Assembly: GCA_014239225.1 (NCBI GenBank)
Contig: JAAZZI010000047.1
Span: 1-6,249 of the forward strand
DNA: 6,249 nucleotides
DNA from: Gammaproteobacteria bacterium
Lineage (GTDB): Bacteria; Pseudomonadota; Gammaproteobacteria; Eutrophobiales; Eutrophobiaceae
Direction of reading: 5' to 3'
A model generated the notes under the pieces. It was not told the DNA's origin. It was given only the letters and a program-made list of their open reading frames with translations, and made no database searches. Below, piece after piece: positions 1 to 6,249 of the stretch (its first letter is position 1; the number at the start of each line of letters is the position of its first letter). The position numbers and the translations under genes were made by a program.

Positions 1-356
1 ATAACGTGCCAATGAAATAAACCACTGTGATGTTTATTTAGCGTCGCTAGCCACTTAAATGTTACGCTTACGGATGAGTATTCATCACCATGGATTCCAC
101 CTATTAATAATACTTTGCCTAGTGGTTCCTTTTTTTCAAGTGGCGGATATTCTTTTATTAAAATGGCCGCGCCTTTGACACTTTCTCCATCAGTTGCATA
201 TAGCCCAATATCGAGACAATTCTTAATGCTGACACTACCCAATTTATTCCCAATTTTTGTACATTGGCTATTAACTAAAGTTTCTTTCTCTTCACCGATA
301 ACAATTGATGAAAGCAAACATATAAGAACAATTATTTTAGATATAAAACTTATCAT
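1..356 (-). CDS. Exported M14-family zinc peptidase/amidase (succinylglutamate desuccinylase/aspartoacylase-like), N-terminal part
   Basis: This gene runs off the left edge; 118 codons are visible. The ATG at 356 is the first possible start, because an in-frame TAA lies just upstream. It begins 8 bases after the ubiA stop, with only an A-rich leader and no clear Shine-Dalgarno. Residues 1-21 form a signal peptide: Lys7, a hydrophobic core at 8-20, and a plausible cleavage after Gly21 (V-I-G). Residues 81-92 read KVLLIGGIHGDE: a beta strand followed by the H-x-x-E zinc-binding motif of M14 carboxypeptidases (H89, E92). The following stretch, through SSVSVTFKWL and HHSGLFHW, is typical of the MpaA/desuccinylase-like branch. 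Cys32 and Cys47 could form a disulfide after export. The second zinc histidine and the catalytic glutamate lie outside the window. Family membership is fairly secure. The substrate is not: murein peptide, another peptide or an acyl-amino acid are all possible. Confidence 0.78.
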   Translation of the reverse strand, partial: MISFISKIIVLICLLSSIVIGEEKETLVNSQCTKIGNKLGSVSIKNCLDIGLYATDGESVKGAAILIKEYPPLEKKEPLGKVLLIGGIHGDEYSSVSVTFKWLATLNKHHSGLFHWHV

Positions 357-364
357 TTTTTAAT

Positions 365-1240
365 TTATAAATAGTTAATGAATAATCCAATAAAAATAAC
401 TAAACCAAACCAATTATTATTTAAGAATGCTTGCATACACTTCTTTTGATCTCTATTTCTAATTAAATATAATTGATATAAAAATAAACACCCTCCAATT
501 ATTAGACTAAAATAATATATTGTATTCAAAGAAGCTTGCTGGCCAATTACTATTAATGCAATAAGTACCAGCGACTGAATTAATCCGATAATAAATATAT
601 CGGCATCGTCAAATAAGATAGCAGTTGATTTTATTCCGATTTTCAGATCGTCTTCACGATCAATCATTGCATAAATAGTATCATATACAACTGCCCAGAG
701 TATATTGGCAATTAATAATAGCCAAGCAATCTTAGGGATAGAATTGGTTGTTGCTGCAAACGCCATAGGGATCGACCATCCAAATGTTAAACCCAAAAAA
801 AATTGAGGTAGATAGGTATGACGTTTTAGGAATGGATAAGTGCCAGCTAAAATAACTGCGACGAATGAAAGTTGTACTGTAAGAGTATTTGTTGTTAAAA
901 CAAGTAAGAATGCAATAAAGATTAAACTAATAGCTACAATAAAAGCTTCTATCGAGGATAATTTATCTGATGCTAATGGTCTATTTTGAGTACGAGCAAC
1001 AAATTTATCAAAGTCCTTATCAATTATATCATTTAGAATACACCCCGCCGATCTTATTAAAAAAACACCAAATAGAAATACAACCAGAATCTTTGTGTTT
1101 GGAAAACCCTCGGAAGCTATCCATAGCCCCCATAAAGTAGGCCATAACAATAAAAAAATACCAATAGGCCTATTTAATCTTATTAGTAAAAGATACTGTT
1201 TGAATTTATCATATTTTAATTTTATTTTTTTTAAATTCAT
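365..1240 (-). CDS. ubiA: 4-hydroxybenzoate polyprenyltransferase UbiA
   Basis: UbiA is an integral inner-membrane enzyme that transfers a polyprenyl chain to carbon 3 of 4-hydroxybenzoate, the second step of ubiquinone synthesis. The 291 residues match the usual length of about 290. RPIGIFLLLWPTLWGLW (residues 24-40) is the conserved first membrane segment. The first Asp-rich motif is N70-D71-x-x-D74-x-x-x-D78, followed by RTQNRPLAS. The second is D187-TIYAMIDREDD (to 198), followed by KIGIKSTAILF. Both are needed for Mg-diphosphate binding in the family. About eight or nine hydrophobic segments follow one another through the protein, and the C-terminal FLNNNWFGLVIFIGLFINYL region is also family-like. 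The ATG start is supported by an in-frame TAA two codons upstream, although only a weak AAGAA lies directly against the ATG. The gene follows ubiC, whose product is its substrate. No key residue is missing. Confidence 0.96.
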   Translation of the reverse strand: MNLKKIKLKYDKFKQYLLLIRLNRPIGIFLLLWPTLWGLWIASEGFPNTKILVVFLFGVFLIRSAGCILNDIIDKDFDKFVARTQNRPLASDKLSSIEAFIVAISLIFIAFLLVLTTNTLTVQLSFVAVILAGTYPFLKRHTYLPQFFLGLTFGWSIPMAFAATTNSIPKIAWLLLIANILWAVVYDTIYAMIDREDDLKIGIKSTAILFDDADIFIIGLIQSLVLIALIVIGQQASLNTIYYFSLIIGGCLFLYQLYLIRNRDQKKCMQAFLNNNWFGLVIFIGLFINYL

Positions 1241-1283
1241 TTCTTATAACTTAAGTGAGACAAAGGATTTATGTGTTTTATAA

Positions 1284-1835
1284 TCAAAATGTTATCTCGT
1301 TACATTCCATAATAGAAGGAAGAAATATCTCAATAACAAGTAAAGGCTTATTTTTTATACAGAATATTGATTGCCTGCCATATATTTCCGAAGATATAGC
1401 GCTATGATTTATAGCTTTTTTATGAAGTTTATTTGATAAGGGAATATTCGCGTATTTTATGCTCTTGCGACAGACATTATTATTTTTAAATAATATTTCA
1501 CCCAACGGTCTTTGACCAAGTTTAGTTAGTGTTTGATTTTGTTCTCTAAGAGTTTGTTGTGGAATAACTGTACGTGCATAAACTAATTTTTTGTTATTAC
1601 ACTTTAGATATGATTCCCTGATGAAAGTGATTTCATTATTACGTAAAGACAGTAAATTTTTTTCATCTGACATTGCCTCGGCCCAAGATTCATTAATTAA
1701 ATCTATATGGAACCTTCCTTTGCATCGATCTTGAATCAAACGAGTTAATGATCCATTTTCAAATAAGAATAAAAACAAGTGTTTATTTTTAATACTAAGG
1801 CGTGCTATTTGTTTATTTTGCCAATTAATTCTCAA
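1284..1835 (-). CDS. ubiC: Chorismate pyruvate-lyase UbiC, TTG start
   Basis: UbiC is a cytoplasmic enzyme that splits chorismate into 4-hydroxybenzoate and pyruvate, the first committed step of ubiquinone synthesis. It feeds UbiA, encoded next. By alignment from memory with E. coli UbiC, the active-site residues are R73 (in FIRESYL, E. coli R76), L111 (in KLGQRPLG, E. coli L114) and E169 (in LLVIEIFLPS, E. coli E155). YARTVIP (86-92) and YGRQSIF (152-158) are also recognisable. The protein is 183 residues against 165 in E. coli, with a longer Lys/Asn-rich segment around 117-150 and a short C-terminal tail. The start is TTG: a TAA sits immediately upstream in frame, AGGGA lies 9 bases before it, and the next in-frame ATG is codon 55, which would remove the N-terminal fold. 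The stop is TGA, whereas the other complete genes here use TAA. This is the least conserved gene of the window but all catalytic positions are kept. Confidence 0.92.
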   Translation of the reverse strand: MRINWQNKQIARLSIKNKHLFLFLFENGSLTRLIQDRCKGRFHIDLINESWAEAMSDEKNLLSLRNNEITFIRESYLKCNNKKLVYARTVIPQQTLREQNQTLTKLGQRPLGEILFKNNNVCRKSIKYANIPLSNKLHKKAINHSAISSEIYGRQSIFCIKNKPLLVIEIFLPSIMECNEITF

Positions 1836-1844
1836 TTAAATTTT

Positions 1845-1849
1845 TCCCT
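1845..1849 (-). promoter_or_regulatory. Shine-Dalgarno deciding the TTG start of ubiC
   Basis: AGGGA on the minus strand, nine bases before the TTG at 1835 and just after the recG stop. Together with the in-frame TAA directly upstream of the TTG, it fixes the ubiC start as TTG rather than the much later ATG at codon 55. Confidence 0.6.
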
Positions 1850-1852
1850 ATA

Positions 1853-3949
1853 TTATACATTACTATATTCATGTTTTTTCCCAAGCCAGCGCTTGATTAG
1901 TAATTCTACATTCTTAGGATTATTTTCTATTAATTGCGTAGCAATTATTTGAATTTTTGATAATAGGTAAGAATCCCTTTTTAGATTAGCGATACGAAAA
2001 TCAGGTATTCCAGACTGACGGGTACCAAGTACTTCACCTGGTCCCCGCAATTCAAGATCTTTTTCAGCGATAACAAAACCATCATTAGTAGTTCGCATAA
2101 TTTCAAGCCTTTCTTTTGCTAAATTACTAAGAGGTGGTTGATAGATTAATATACAATGACTTTTTTCATTACCTCGACCAATTCTGCCACGTAATTGATG
2201 TAATTGTGAGAGACCAAGTCGTTCTGCATTATCGATAATCATTAGACTAGCATTAGGAACATCAACCCCAACCTCAATTACTGTTGTTGCAACCAATAAA
2301 TTTATTTTTCCCTCTTTAAAATCTTTCATGATAGATTCTTTTTCATTTGTTTTCATACGGCCATGTATCAAACCTATATTAATTTTCTTTAATTTTTGTT
2401 TAAGATGCTCCGAAGTAGCAACCACAGTTTCACATTGTAAAGATTCCGATTCATCAATAAGAGTACACACCCAATATACCTGACGACCCTTATTACAAAC
2501 ATTTTTTATTCTATCTATTATTTCATTTCGTCTTTGATTTGAATGCACGCTTGTATTTACGGGTATACGTCCCGGTGGAAGTTCATCAATAATTGAATGA
2601 TCAAGATCAGCATATGCAGTCATTGTTAGTGTTCTTGGTATCGGTGTTGCTGTCATAATTAATTGGTGTGGATATTCGTCATATTGTTTCCCCTTTTCAA
2701 TCAAAGCAAGTCGTTGATGCACTCCAAATCGATGCTGCTCATCAATAATCACAAGCCCTAATTTTGAAAAAATTACACTTTCTTGAAATAAAGCATGCGT
2801 ACCAATCACTACAATTGATTTTTTATTTTTTAATTTTTCTTCGATTATATTTCTTATAGATTTCTTTAATTTTCCAGTCAATAAAACTGTTTCGATATTT
2901 AGTGATTCAAACCAAACAGAAAAGTTTTTGTAATGCTGTTCAGCAAGAAGTTCAGTTGGCACCATAATTGCAACTTGATAATTTTGTTCAATTGTTTGTA
3001 GTGTTGCTAGCGCTGCTATTACAGTTTTACCTGAGCCAACATCACCTTGTAAAAGTCGTAGCATTGCTGAATTTGCATTTAAATCAGTTGCTATGGTTTT
3101 GAAAGCGCTTTTTTGGGCATTAGTTAACTCAAAGGACAATTTTTTTAAAAACTCAGGTACAAGATGTCGACTTTTATTAAAAACGGGTGATTTTTCTTTT
3201 TTTAATTCATTTCGAAGTTCAAGAAGGCTTAGTTGATGCGCAAGAAGTTCTTCAATGATAAGTCTTTTTTGGGTAGGATGTTTTTCATCAATAAGACTTT
3301 GTAAATCAGCAGTGATTGGTGCTTGATGAACATATTCTAGGGCGTCAGCTAGTGTTGGTAAGTCTTGTTCTAACAATATTTCTTGTGGTAATAATTCGTT
3401 TATGTTTTTCTTATCACTATTTAAAATTACTAGTGCTTGTTCAATTAATTTACGTATTCGGGGTTGCTGTAAACCTTCAGTACTTGGATATACGGCTGTT
3501 AATTGTTTTTCTAACTCAACATCAACACCACTTTCAAGTAGACGATATTCTGGATGAACTATTTCAAGCGAACTAGAGCCTCTTCGCACCTTTCCATAAC
3601 AGCGTATAAGTTGCCCCCGTTGCAGTTTATTTTGCTGAGATTTTGAAAAATAAAAAAATCGCAGGATAGCTGCACCGGTACCATCACTAATACGGCATAA
3701 CAGTGATCTGCGTTTCCCATAACGAATTTGCGTGAGTTCAATTTCTCCTTGGAAATAAGCATCTTCTCCTGCTTTTAATTCCCCTAGAGAAATCAGGCGC
3801 GTTCGATCAATATAACGGTAGGGTAGGTGAAACAATAAATCTTGAATTCTATTAATTCCGATATGCATCAATCTTTCTTGTAACCGAGGACCGATTCCAG
3901 TCAAAGATGTGATTGGGTCTGAAAGACTTGGTTGTTTTTTTATTATCAA
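1853..3949 (-). CDS. recG: ATP-dependent DNA helicase RecG, TTG start
   Basis: RecG is a double-stranded DNA translocase that remodels stalled replication forks, Holliday junctions and R-loops. The 698 residues match E. coli RecG (693), and the proteins align end to end from memory. The N-terminal helical part and wedge/OB-fold domain cover about residues 10-160 (SLTGIG at 15-20, RISDGTG at 86-92, HPEYRLL at 132-138). The helicase motifs are intact: Walker A GDVGSGKT (302-309), PTELLAEQH (331-339), the DEQH box (403-406), TATPIPRT (433-440), TTVIEVGVDVPNA (555-567) and QLRGRIGRG (585-593). The C-terminal TRG-region RGPGEVLGTRQSG (635-647) and the family ending EYSNV are present. The start is read as TTG at 3949, which gives 20 residues up to GIG against 18 in E. 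coli. The first in-frame ATG is codon 28 and would cut conserved sequence. No convincing Shine-Dalgarno is seen, and a hairpin abuts the start. E. coli has trmH between spoT and recG; here ridA takes that place. Confidence 0.97.
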   Translation of the reverse strand: MIIKKQPSLSDPITSLTGIGPRLQERLMHIGINRIQDLLFHLPYRYIDRTRLISLGELKAGEDAYFQGEIELTQIRYGKRRSLLCRISDGTGAAILRFFYFSKSQQNKLQRGQLIRCYGKVRRGSSSLEIVHPEYRLLESGVDVELEKQLTAVYPSTEGLQQPRIRKLIEQALVILNSDKKNINELLPQEILLEQDLPTLADALEYVHQAPITADLQSLIDEKHPTQKRLIIEELLAHQLSLLELRNELKKEKSPVFNKSRHLVPEFLKKLSFELTNAQKSAFKTIATDLNANSAMLRLLQGDVGSGKTVIAALATLQTIEQNYQVAIMVPTELLAEQHYKNFSVWFESLNIETVLLTGKLKKSIRNIIEEKLKNKKSIVVIGTHALFQESVIFSKLGLVIIDEQHRFGVHQRLALIEKGKQYDEYPHQLIMTATPIPRTLTMTAYADLDHSIIDELPPGRIPVNTSVHSNQRRNEIIDRIKNVCNKGRQVYWVCTLIDESESLQCETVVATSEHLKQKLKKINIGLIHGRMKTNEKESIMKDFKEGKINLLVATTVIEVGVDVPNASLMIIDNAERLGLSQLHQLRGRIGRGNEKSHCILIYQPPLSNLAKERLEIMRTTNDGFVIAEKDLELRGPGEVLGTRQSGIPDFRIANLKRDSYLLSKIQIIATQLIENNPKNVELLIKRWLGKKHEYSNV

Positions 3950-3951
3950 AG

Positions 3952-3966
3952 CGAAGATAAACTTCG
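3952..3966 (-). promoter_or_regulatory. Small hairpin directly before the recG TTG start
   Basis: The minus strand reads CGAAG-TTTAT-CTTCG, a perfect 5-bp stem with a 5-base loop, in the 26-base gap between ridA and recG. Its 3' foot is two bases before the TTG. It occupies the place where a Shine-Dalgarno would sit, so folding in the mRNA could limit recG translation unless ribosomes finishing ridA melt it. A 5-bp stem can arise by chance; function is inferred. Confidence 0.35.
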
Positions 3967-3975
3967 GATATTTTT

Positions 3976-4356
3976 TTAAATTGTCATGATTGCGTCCATT
4001 TCAATCATTGCTCCTTTGGGCAGATTAGAGACACCAACAACTGCTCGAGCAGGATACGGTTCTGAAAAATATTCAGTCATTATTTCATTTACTAATGGAA
4101 AATCCGATAAGTTTGTTAGATAAATATTTAATTTACTGATATCAGATAATGTTCCTCCTGAAGCTTTGGCAACAGCAGCTAAATTCATAAAGACGCGTGT
4201 AATTTGTTTTTTCATATCGCCCTCAATAAGTTCCATAGTTTTTGGTATTAATGGTATTTGGCCAGAAAGATAAATTGTGTTTCCTATCTTGACTGCTTGA
4301 GAATATGTTCCTATCGCTTGTGGCGCATCTTCAGTGAAGATTATTTCCCGTTGCAT
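3976..4356 (-). CDS. ridA: RidA family 2-iminobutanoate/2-iminopropanoate deaminase (YjgF/YER057c/UK114)
   Basis: RidA family members are small cytoplasmic trimers that hydrolyse reactive enamine/imine intermediates released by PLP enzymes such as threonine dehydratase. This spares other PLP enzymes from damage. The 126 residues match the usual length of about 128. Family signatures are APQAIGTYSQAV (11-22), YLSGQIPL (29-36) and PARAVVGVSNLPKGAMIEMDAI (102-123). R104 and E119 correspond to the substrate-binding Arg105 and Glu120 of E. coli RidA, so deaminase activity is likely. The start is certain: AAGGAG lies seven bases before the ATG. The gene follows spoT by 39 bases and precedes recG by 26. 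The same placement next to spoT is familiar from other proteobacteria. Older annotations call such proteins endoribonuclease L-PSP; the retained Arg favours deaminase. Confidence 0.95.
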   Translation of the reverse strand: MQREIIFTEDAPQAIGTYSQAVKIGNTIYLSGQIPLIPKTMELIEGDMKKQITRVFMNLAAVAKASGGTLSDISKLNIYLTNLSDFPLVNEIMTEYFSEPYPARAVVGVSNLPKGAMIEMDAIMTI

Positions 4357-4362
4357 AATTAT

Positions 4363-4368
4363 CTCCTT
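4363..4368 (-). promoter_or_regulatory. Shine-Dalgarno of ridA
   Basis: AAGGAG on the minus strand, ending six bases before the ridA ATG. It is the only near-perfect ribosome binding site in the window and suggests that RidA is made in larger amounts than RecG or UbiC from the same message. The dosage statement is inference. Confidence 0.85.
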
Positions 4369-4395
4369 ATATTTTTTTATTTAGCTATATATTGC

Positions 4396-6249
4396 TTAAT
4401 TTCGATCAATTTGTGAAACACTTTTGATAAGTCTTATTTTTCTAATTACTTTTGCTAAATGAATTCTATTTTTTACTTCAATAATAAATCGTAAAGAAGT
4501 ATGTCGGCCATCACGCTCTTTCATTTCCACGCTATTAATATTTGCATCAGTATCCGCAATTGCAGCTGCTACAGTCGCAAGAACTCCACGCTGATTATTT
4601 ACATTTAAATGTATCTTTACTTGGTATTCGCCCTCATTATAGGGCTCCCATTCTACATTAATCCATTTTTCCTGTTGTTTTTGATATTCAGCCAAATTTT
4701 TACAAGTTTGACGATGTATTACTATGCCGCGTCCAGAAGTAACAAACCCATGTATCGGGTCACCTGGTATCGGGTAACAACATTTTGGAAACTTTACGAC
4801 CATTCCTTCAGTACCTTTTATTGATAGAGGAATAGTATTATCAACTGAGTTTTCCTGGTTCTTTTTTGAAGCTAATCTTTTTAGTACAACTAATTGTCTG
4901 GCAATTAATGGCGCCATTTTATTGCCTAATCCGATATCCTCAAATATTTCATTTTCATTTTCATTTTTGTTTTCATTAAGTAGATATTTCATATCCACTT
5001 CACTGATATCTTGAAAAGTAAGTGAAAAAGGCTCAAGTTCACGATTTAATAAGCGTTTCCCTAACGCTATGGCTTCGCTTTGTTGAAGATTTTTTAAGAA
5101 ATGTCTTATTTGTGATCTAGCTTTCGCTGTGACAACAAAACTTAACCATGCTGGATTAGGTCTTCCGCTACTTGCGGCAATAATTTCTACAGTTTGGCCA
5201 TTTGTCAATTGAGTACCTAATGGCACGAGTTTTCTATTTACTCTAGCGCCAACGCATGTATTTCCAATATCTGTGTGTATTGCATATGCAAAATCAATCG
5301 CAGTTGAACCATTTGGAAGCTCCATAATTTTTCCTTTAGGGGTGAAGATATATACTTCGTCAGGAAATAAATCTATTTTTACGTTTTCGAAAAATTCTTC
5401 AGGATTACCAGCAGTTTTATTCATTTCAACTATATTTCTTAACCATTCTCTTGCGCGTTGTTGCGCACCACTTTGATCTTTATTGACTCGATTAATATTT
5501 TTTGATGTATTTCCAGTTTTGTATAACCAATGAGCAGCAATTCCAACTTCAGCAACATCATTCATTTTTTTTGTTCGAATCTGGATTTCTATCGGGACAC
5601 CGTACGGCCCAAATAAAGCAGTGTGTAGTGATTGATAACCATTTGTTTTTGGTATGGCTATGTAATCCTTGAATTTACCTGGCACCGGTTTATATAAATT
5701 ATGTACTGTACCCACAGTTCTATAGCAAGTATCAACATCATCAACAATTATTCGGAAAGCATAAACATCATATACATCTGAAAATGATAAATTTTGATCG
5801 CGCATTTTTTTATATATTCCGTGAAGATGTTTCTCGCGACCAAAAATTTGCCCAGGAATTTTTTCTTGACGCATTCTCCGTTTCAAAGCCGTACGAATTT
5901 TTGAAATAACTTCTTTTCGGTGTCCTCGTGCTTTATTTATTTGTTCATCTAATATTCTATAACGAAGTGGGTATAGCGTTGCGAAACCGAGTTCTTCTAA
6001 TTCTAAACGGATAGAATTAATTCCGAGTCGTAATGCAATTGGCGCATATATTTCAAGCGTTTCTTTTGCTATGCGTACGCGTTTCCCTGATTTCAATGCC
6101 TCCAGTGTCCGCATATTATGTAAACGGTCTGCTAATTTGACGAGAATAACTCGAATATCCGTACTCATTGCCATTAACATTTTTTGAAAGTTATTTGCTT
6201 GGGCTTCTTCAAAACTTTCAAATTTAACTTTATCTAATTTACTGACCCC
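4396..6249 (-). CDS. spoT: Bifunctional (p)ppGpp synthetase/hydrolase SpoT, C-terminal 617 residues (5' end outside window)
   Basis: SpoT makes and degrades the alarmone (p)ppGpp in the cytoplasm. The reading frame is open to the right edge, so the gene starts outside; the internal ATG at 6180 is not the start. Visible-residue numbering begins at base 6249. The end of the hydrolase domain is seen at 1-50, including KLADRLHNMRTL with D41 and N45, positions kept in active hydrolases and altered in RelA. The synthetase domain (about 110-245) has D161 in YDVYAFR, GKFKDYIAIPK (191-201), YQSLHT (205-210) and E222 in IEIQIRT. The TGS domain covers about 291-355 (LFPDEVYIFTPKGK). A helical region follows, then the zinc-finger/RIS domain with C490, C491 (KCCYPIPGD), H512 and C516, and an ACT domain from about 540 to the end. 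The basic KFKD, rather than acidic ExDD, marks the SpoT/Rel type. A repeat-encoded Asn/Glu/Lys tract interrupts the helical region at 425-434. Strong synthetase activity or only hydrolysis cannot be told from sequence. Confidence 0.96.
   Translation of the reverse strand, partial: GVSKLDKVKFESFEEAQANNFQKMLMAMSTDIRVILVKLADRLHNMRTLEALKSGKRVRIAKETLEIYAPIALRLGINSIRLELEELGFATLYPLRYRILDEQINKARGHRKEVISKIRTALKRRMRQEKIPGQIFGREKHLHGIYKKMRDQNLSFSDVYDVYAFRIIVDDVDTCYRTVGTVHNLYKPVPGKFKDYIAIPKTNGYQSLHTALFGPYGVPIEIQIRTKKMNDVAEVGIAAHWLYKTGNTSKNINRVNKDQSGAQQRAREWLRNIVEMNKTAGNPEEFFENVKIDLFPDEVYIFTPKGKIMELPNGSTAIDFAYAIHTDIGNTCVGARVNRKLVPLGTQLTNGQTVEIIAASSGRPNPAWLSFVVTAKARSQIRHFLKNLQQSEAIALGKRLLNRELEPFSLTFQDISEVDMKYLLNENKNENENEIFEDIGLGNKMAPLIARQLVVLKRLASKKNQENSVDNTIPLSIKGTEGMVVKFPKCCYPIPGDPIHGFVTSGRGIVIHRQTCKNLAEYQKQQEKWINVEWEPYNEGEYQVKIHLNVNNQRGVLATVAAAIADTDANINSVEMKERDGRHTSLRFIIEVKNRIHLAKVIRKIRLIKSVSQIDRN
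4948..4977 (-). repeat. Imperfect GAAAAT hexamer tandem repeat inside spoT
   Basis: On the minus strand the unit AATGAA/GAAAAT repeats about four times with one altered unit (AACAAA), encoding alternating Asn and Glu with one Lys at visible SpoT residues 425-434. The unit is six bases, so copy-number change would keep the frame. It lies in the helical region just before the conserved IGLGN segment. The tract is probably a flexible surface linker. Confidence 0.7.

Noticed and set aside
115..363. Plus-strand open frame of 82 codons at the left end
   Set aside because: It lies opposite the M14 gene, whose minus-strand reading has a signal peptide and HGDE motif. The plus-strand product resembles no family I know.
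1241..1283. Possible promoter between ubiC and ubiA
   Set aside because: TTG- and TATA-like words occur, as expected in AT-rich DNA, but no pair has 16-18 base spacing that I could defend.
3316..3576. Plus-strand open frame inside recG
   Set aside because: Antisense shadow of a well-conserved RecG segment, with no ribosome binding site of note.
3559..3762. Minus-strand open frame of 67 codons overlapping recG in another frame
   Set aside because: The recG frame here encodes the conserved wedge domain; the alternative product is not recognisable.
3952..3977. Plus-strand hairpin followed by seven T residues, resembling a terminator for transcription to the right
   Set aside because: The stem is only 5 bp and is separated from the T run, and no plus-strand gene ends here. 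The T run is the A-rich leader after the ridA stop read on the other strand.
3971..3980. Run of seven A residues at the ridA stop as a possible frameshift site
   Set aside because: The UAA overlaps the start of the run, and RidA already ends at its normal family length, so no extended product is expected.
4609..4824. Plus-strand open frame with a hydrophobic N-terminus opposite spoT
   Set aside because: Opposite the zinc-finger and ACT region of SpoT. The hydrophobic look comes from reading AT-rich coding sequence backwards.
5273..5476. Plus-strand open frame opposite the SpoT TGS domain
   Set aside because: Shadow of conserved coding sequence; no independent support.
4396..6180. A complete 594-residue SpoT starting at the ATG at 6180
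   Set aside because: The frame stays open and conserved (GVSKLDKVKF...) up to the window edge, so this Met is internal and the gene is cut by the window.

Overview
The window is a compact run of six genes, all on the minus strand, from an AT-rich proteobacterium (roughly one third G+C by eye). In transcription order, right to left, they are: spoT (5' end cut off by the window edge), ridA, recG, ubiC, ubiA, and the first third of an exported M14-type zinc peptidase/amidase cut off at the left edge. Gaps between genes are 39, 26, 17, 43 and 8 bases. No promoter or strong terminator is visible between them, so one transcript is plausible.

The proteins look like those of Beta- or Gammaproteobacteria. 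RecG and UbiA align from memory with E. coli proteins over nearly their whole length. Several SpoT and RidA stretches, together with the spoT-ridA-recG-ubiC-ubiA order, remind me more of betaproteobacteria of the Nitrosomonadales/Methylophilaceae kind, but I could not search a database. The AT bias, the Lys/Asn/Ile-rich variable stretches and the short gaps would suit a streamlined or host-associated genome. That is inference only.

Region by region: 4396-6249 encodes the (p)ppGpp synthetase/hydrolase SpoT from the end of its hydrolase domain to its C-terminal ACT domain. 3976-4356 encodes RidA, with the best ribosome binding site of the window. 1853-3949 encodes full-length RecG helicase, starting at TTG with a small hairpin right in front of the start. 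1284-1835 encodes chorismate lyase UbiC, also starting at TTG. 365-1240 encodes the membrane prenyltransferase UbiA. 1-356 encodes the N-terminus of a protein with a signal peptide and an HGDE zinc-binding motif.

Functionally, ubiC and ubiA are the first two committed steps of ubiquinone synthesis: chorismate to 4-hydroxybenzoate, then prenylation. The other genes serve stress signalling (spoT), removal of reactive enamine/imine intermediates (ridA), repair and restart of stalled replication forks (recG) and probably envelope or peptide processing (M14). This is a housekeeping region. I see no mobile element, CRISPR array, RNA gene, toxin-antitoxin pair or defence system, and no stretch of 300 bases without a gene. 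The points worth a second look are modest ones: the start sites, a repeat-encoded linker in SpoT, and the exported M14 protein at the end of the ubi genes.
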